A model generated the notes under the pieces. It was given only the letters and a program-made list of their open reading frames with translations. It was not told the origin of the DNA and made no database searches. From NCBI GenBank assembly GCA_023488565.1, contig JAMDDZ010000154.1, forward strand, positions 1 through 15,870: a stretch of DNA of 15,870 nt. The letters run 5' to 3'. Positions 12,964 to 15,870 of this stretch are shown here, one piece after another; position 1 is the stretch's first letter; every line of letters starts with the position of its first letter. Source of the DNA: Bacillota bacterium (lineage in GTDB: Bacteria; Bacillota; Sulfobacillia; Sulfobacillales; Sulfobacillaceae). The position numbers and the translations under genes were made by a program.

Positions 12964-14148
12964 ATGGAGACACAGACGACGATCCGGCTCAATGTGAAAA
13001 CTGCCCGTGTGTTTGAGGGCTCTCCCTGGATTTATCGCGGCCAGTTTGTGCCGCCTAAAGACAATGAAGGTGTTGGATCCCTGGTGACTGTGGTCGATAG
13101 CCATAATCGTTTTGTCGGACGCGGGTTTTATAATCCGCAGTCTGTCATCGCGATCCGGCTGCTGACTCGTCGTCATGACGAAACTATTGATGGTCCATGG
13201 TTTGCCCGAAAGATACGTTCGGCGTTGCATAGCCGTGCGTCTTGGATCGGTTCGCGAGATGCTTACCGTGTTGTCAATTCGGAGGCCGATGGCATTGCAG
13301 GTCTCATTGTCGATAAATATGGCCCGATGCTGGTGATAGAGGTGTTAAGCCGCGGATTGGTGCCGTTTATGCCGGAGATATTGGACACCTTAGTAAATCT
13401 CATGCACCCTACCGGAATTTATGAACGCGGGGATGTGCCAGTACGTGACCGAGAGGGATTGCCTAGGACGAACCAATTGGTGTTTGGCCGCATGGAGTCC
13501 CCGGTGTTCATTCATGAACACGGGGTGACTCTGTCGATTGATTTGACAGGAGGACAAAAAACCGGACATTTCCTTGACCAATATGAAAATCGAGGTCGCG
13601 TGGCGTCAATGGCCGCGGGTAAAGTGGCCTTTGACGCATTTTGCCATACTGGTGGATTTGGTCTTGCCGCAGCTTACCATGGCGCGACATCGCTAGTGGA
13701 GGTGGACATTGATGAAGCGGCCATTGCGCAAGCCAGGCGCAACGCGACAGCGAACGGTCTCAGCGAACGGATGACGTTCATTACTGCGAATGCGTTTGAT
13801 TGGCTCCGTACTGCCAGTGTCCAAGGGTCGCAGTTCGATTTAGGCGTTTTGGATCCTCCGGCCTTTACTAAGTCACGGGATGCCGTGGCCGGGGCTCTCA
13901 AAGGGTACAAAGAGATTAACTTGCGCGCGATCAAACTAATCCGTCCTGGAGGCATTTTGGTGACTTCGAGCTGTTCCTACCATGTTTCAGAAGCGGATTT
14001 CATCGGTGTCGTTGGCGATGCCGCCAAGGATGCCAAGCGCCACGTTAAAATTATGGAAATACGGGGGCAAGGCCCGGATCATCCGATTTTGCCAGCATTA
14101 CCGGAGTCTCGCTATTTGAAGTGTCTAATTCTTGAAGTGGGGGAATAA
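12964..14148 (+). CDS. RlmI-type 23S rRNA m5C methyltransferase
   Basis: The 394-residue product has the architecture of RlmI/YwbD SAM-dependent RNA cytosine-5 methyltransferases. It begins with a PUA-like domain (about 1-75, with GSPWIYRGQFVPP), then a middle domain with the substrate-binding region (DGIAGLIVDKYG; LTGGQKTGHFLDQ), and a C-terminal Rossmann methyltransferase. SAM motif I is DAFCHTGGFG (224-233), motif IV is DPPAFTKS (297-304), and the SSCSYHVSEADF block follows. ATG 12964 gives the family's short N terminus, although AAGG sits only 3 bases before it; GTG 12946, adding 6 residues, remains possible with GAGG (12948-12951) as the alternative SD. A TATACT (12917-12922) may be the -10. 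The likely target is 23S rRNA, inferred from the family. Confidence 0.88.
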   Translation: METQTTIRLNVKTARVFEGSPWIYRGQFVPPKDNEGVGSLVTVVDSHNRFVGRGFYNPQSVIAIRLLTRRHDETIDGPWFARKIRSALHSRASWIGSRDAYRVVNSEADGIAGLIVDKYGPMLVIEVLSRGLVPFMPEILDTLVNLMHPTGIYERGDVPVRDREGLPRTNQLVFGRMESPVFIHEHGVTLSIDLTGGQKTGHFLDQYENRGRVASMAAGKVAFDAFCHTGGFGLAAAYHGATSLVEVDIDEAAIAQARRNATANGLSERMTFITANAFDWLRTASVQGSQFDLGVLDPPAFTKSRDAVAGALKGYKEINLRAIKLIRPGGILVTSSCSYHVSEADFIGVVGDAAKDAKRHVKIMEIRGQGPDHPILPALPESRYLKCLILEVGE

Positions 14149-14163
14149 ATAATCTGTTTGTTG

Positions 14164-14201
14164 TTAACGAAATCTTAATCTCTTGTTAAAACCGCCATAA
14201 T
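14164..14201 (+). promoter_or_regulatory. PhoP-box-like direct repeats and -10
   Basis: Three hexamers, TTAACG (14164-14169), TTAATC (14175-14180) and TTAAAA (14186-14191), are separated by exactly 5 bases, an 11-bp pitch. PhoP of Bacillus binds TTAACA-like hexamers with this spacing upstream of phosphate-starvation genes. CATAAT (14196-14201) follows as a -10, and no usual -35 is needed when an activator overlaps that position. The downstream gene looks like a phosphate-family transporter, which supports the reading. Confidence 0.6.
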
Positions 14202-14266
14202 TATCGGGGCGCATGATAAGGATGAGAAATGGGAATACTCATCTGACACATACGCAGGAGGGCATC

Positions 14267-15709
14267 ATGCTGACCGACACCGAAAATATTAATGGCGCAC
14301 TCGATAACGCAAAGCTGAACCGGACGCATTGGAAAGTCTGGTTTTTGTCTGCAATGGGAGTGTTTCTGGACGGATTTGACCTGTTCATTATTGGTGTCGC
14401 GTTGCCATTGATTGCTCAGAGCATGGGTGTATCCAAAAGCTGGATTGGGCTAGTGGGTGCAGCTGCACCGCTAGGAGCGATGGTCGGAGCGTTCACTTTG
14501 GGACGTTATACCGACAAGCTTGGTCGTAAGGCTATGTATTTATTTGATCTGTTGTTTTTTGTGATTTTCGCTGGATTGTCGGCTTTAGCATGGAATGTTG
14601 AATCCCTTCTGGCGTTTCGTTTTCTCCTTGGCATCGGCATCGGTGCCGACTACCCCATTTCCTCTACTTATGTATCAGAATTCATGCCCAAGAAAATTCG
14701 AGGGCGAATGTTGTCGGGGGCATTCAGTTTTCAAGCTATCGGAGCATTGTTTGGAGCCGCTGTGGGGCTAGGCATTTTAATGGTACACCCCAATTCAGAT
14801 GCCTGGCGTTATATGCTGGCCATTGGGGTAATTCCAGCGGTGGTAGTCATGATTCTTAGGACTTCGGTTCCAGAAAGTCCCCGTTGGCACATGGCCCAAG
14901 GCCATGCTGAAAAGGCGCAGGAAATTACCCGCCAACTCACGGGCAAAACCGTGACCGCAAATACCGTCGAGGCCAAATTAAATTATCGCGAATTGTTTAG
15001 CAAAAAGTATATTCGCCGTACCGTGTTGGCCACCGTACCTTGGTTTCTAATGGATATAGGGCTTTATGGGATTGGTGTCTTTACCCCGACCATCTTGGCA
15101 GTGATGGCCTTTACCGGTCACGGCAACTTTATTCACAAGGACATTTTATCCACTCAGGGAGCTGTTTTCTTGGATGTCTTTTTGGTGGTCGGGTTTGCCC
15201 TGAGTATAGGGTTGATTGAAAAATGGGGCCGTATTCGGCTCCAATGGCTGGGATTTTTAGGGATGACCGCCGCTATGGTGTTGCTGGCTTTAATCGGAGT
15301 GCCAAAAGGTTCTAGCGGAATTACCATGGCGGTAATTTTCTTGGGGTTTGCCCTCTTCAACATTATGGTCAATATGGGACCTAATGCCACGACTTGGATT
15401 TTACCAACCGAATTGTTCCCTACCAGTCTTCGTGCCTCCGGCCATGGGTTGGCTGCCGCATCGGGAAAGTTTGGCGCGGCGGTCGGGATATTTCTTCTCC
15501 CGGTTATGGTAAAAAACGTGGGAATGGGCCCGACATTAGCGATGGTTGCCATCGCCTCATTCCTAGGACTGCTGGTGACGTGGCTACTGGGATACGAAAC
15601 CAGTGGGCGCTCGCTGGAAGAAACCGCGGGTGAAGGCCGGGCGGCTTCGTCAATAAGAAAACCTCGGGATTTAACTCTCATGCCACGGCCAAGTGAAGAG
15701 TCACATTAA
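14267..15709 (+). CDS. MFS transporter, phosphate:H+ symporter-like
   Basis: This 480-residue inner-membrane transporter has about 12 helices. Motifs point to the PHS family: GVFLDGFDLFIIGVALPL (31-48) in helix 1, GRYTDKLGRK (79-88) in the 2-3 loop, and GADYPISSTYVSE (126-138), close to the PHS signature GGDYPLSATIxSE. PESPRWHMA is the central-loop motif, and GPNATTWILPTELFPT (371-386) with the following SGHGLAAASGKFGA match the PHS C-terminal block. Related sugar or organic-anion carriers share some of these, so phosphate is likely but not certain. ATG 14267 has GCAGGAGGG 4 bases upstream and a typical short cytoplasmic N terminus; ATG 14213 would add 18 residues without a good SD. PhoP-box-like repeats lie upstream, consistent with induction at low phosphate. 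Confidence 0.85.
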   Translation: MLTDTENINGALDNAKLNRTHWKVWFLSAMGVFLDGFDLFIIGVALPLIAQSMGVSKSWIGLVGAAAPLGAMVGAFTLGRYTDKLGRKAMYLFDLLFFVIFAGLSALAWNVESLLAFRFLLGIGIGADYPISSTYVSEFMPKKIRGRMLSGAFSFQAIGALFGAAVGLGILMVHPNSDAWRYMLAIGVIPAVVVMILRTSVPESPRWHMAQGHAEKAQEITRQLTGKTVTANTVEAKLNYRELFSKKYIRRTVLATVPWFLMDIGLYGIGVFTPTILAVMAFTGHGNFIHKDILSTQGAVFLDVFLVVGFALSIGLIEKWGRIRLQWLGFLGMTAAMVLLALIGVPKGSSGITMAVIFLGFALFNIMVNMGPNATTWILPTELFPTSLRASGHGLAAASGKFGAAVGIFLLPVMVKNVGMGPTLAMVAIASFLGLLVTWLLGYETSGRSLEETAGEGRAASSIRKPRDLTLMPRPSEESH

Positions 15710-15761
15710 TCTAGACACCTTGTCCTAGTGGCCATTAAAGACCCTGCGACATTCTCTTTGT

Positions 15762-15870
15762 CTAGCGCTGTGACAACGGGTTTTGGACTACCGATCGACG
15801 CAAGTTTGACCATTTGCGGAACGCAATCAAACTCCACACGGTCTCCACAACGCCAAAGGGCCAGGTGCCC
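15762..15870 (-). CDS. 3' end of an unrecognised minus-strand gene
   Basis: Reading inward from the right edge, the frame gives GTWPFGVVETVWSLIAFRKW then SNLRRSVVQNPLSQR and stops at TAG (15764-15762). The hydrophobic segment followed by a basic tail looks like the last membrane helix and C terminus of a membrane protein. The start is outside the window. It is convergent with the MFS gene. Family unknown; coding is judged from protein-like composition only. Confidence 0.45.
   Translation of the reverse strand, partial: GTWPFGVVETVWSLIAFRKWSNLRRSVVQNPLSQR

Noticed and set aside
15154..15681. 175-codon minus-strand frame
   Set aside because: It lies entirely within the MFS transporter gene, and the plus-strand protein is clearly the real one.
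15711..15765. CTAGACA/TGTCTAG inverted repeat between the MFS gene and the right-edge gene as a terminator
   Set aside because: The 7-bp arms are 41 bases apart with no T-run, so a terminator hairpin is unlikely.
1..15870. CRISPR array, insertion sequence or integrase
   Set aside because: No regularly spaced repeats, no transposase or recombinase gene and no direct-repeat-flanked element were seen.

Overview
The window looks like chromosomal DNA of a spore-forming Firmicute, at roughly 50% GC by eye. The left part follows the Bacillus order tadA(yaaJ) - SRP RNA - dnaX - yaaK(ebfC) - recR - yaaL - bofA. bofA controls sigma-K processing, so it points to a sporulator. A Sulfobacillus-like clostridial lineage is my best guess, but that is inference.

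Layout. 1-3330: 3' end of tadA, two tRNA-Ser genes, a small SRP RNA, then dnaX-ebfC-recR. 3331-5665: the recR/yaaL junction is opened by a MthK-type K+ channel gene, a decayed winged-helix regulator remnant and an unknown gene with a probable homopolymer frameshift; then a yaaL-like gene and bofA. 5666-7840: an accessory or decay zone with a multiply frameshifted RelE-type toxin pseudogene (minus strand), an intact AbiEii-like nucleotidyltransferase with a small partner gene, and long stretches without recognisable genes. 7841-9987: gltX, then a four-helix membrane protein gene preceded by a CRP-type palindrome. 10108-11154 (minus): selD, whose active-site residue is encoded by an in-frame UGA followed by a SECIS-like hairpin; ordinary gene calling would cut off its N terminus. 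11642-15709: a DAO-family FAD oxidase, an RlmI-type rRNA methyltransferase, and a PHS-type MFS (phosphate:proton symporter-like) preceded by three TTAA-type hexamers at 11-bp pitch that resemble a PhoP box. The right edge holds the 3' end of a minus-strand gene.

How the genes fit together. tadA, the tRNAs and gltX serve translation; SRP RNA serves protein targeting; dnaX, ebfC and recR serve replication and repair; bofA serves sporulation. selD supplies selenophosphate and itself needs selenocysteine, so the genome should also carry selA, selB and selC. The most interesting signals are the Sec-encoding selD, an internal Shine-Dalgarno/ATG in the K+ channel gene at almost the same residue as the known internal start of MthK, the PhoP-box/PHS pairing, and the NTase/small-protein pair as a candidate toxin-antitoxin or defence module.
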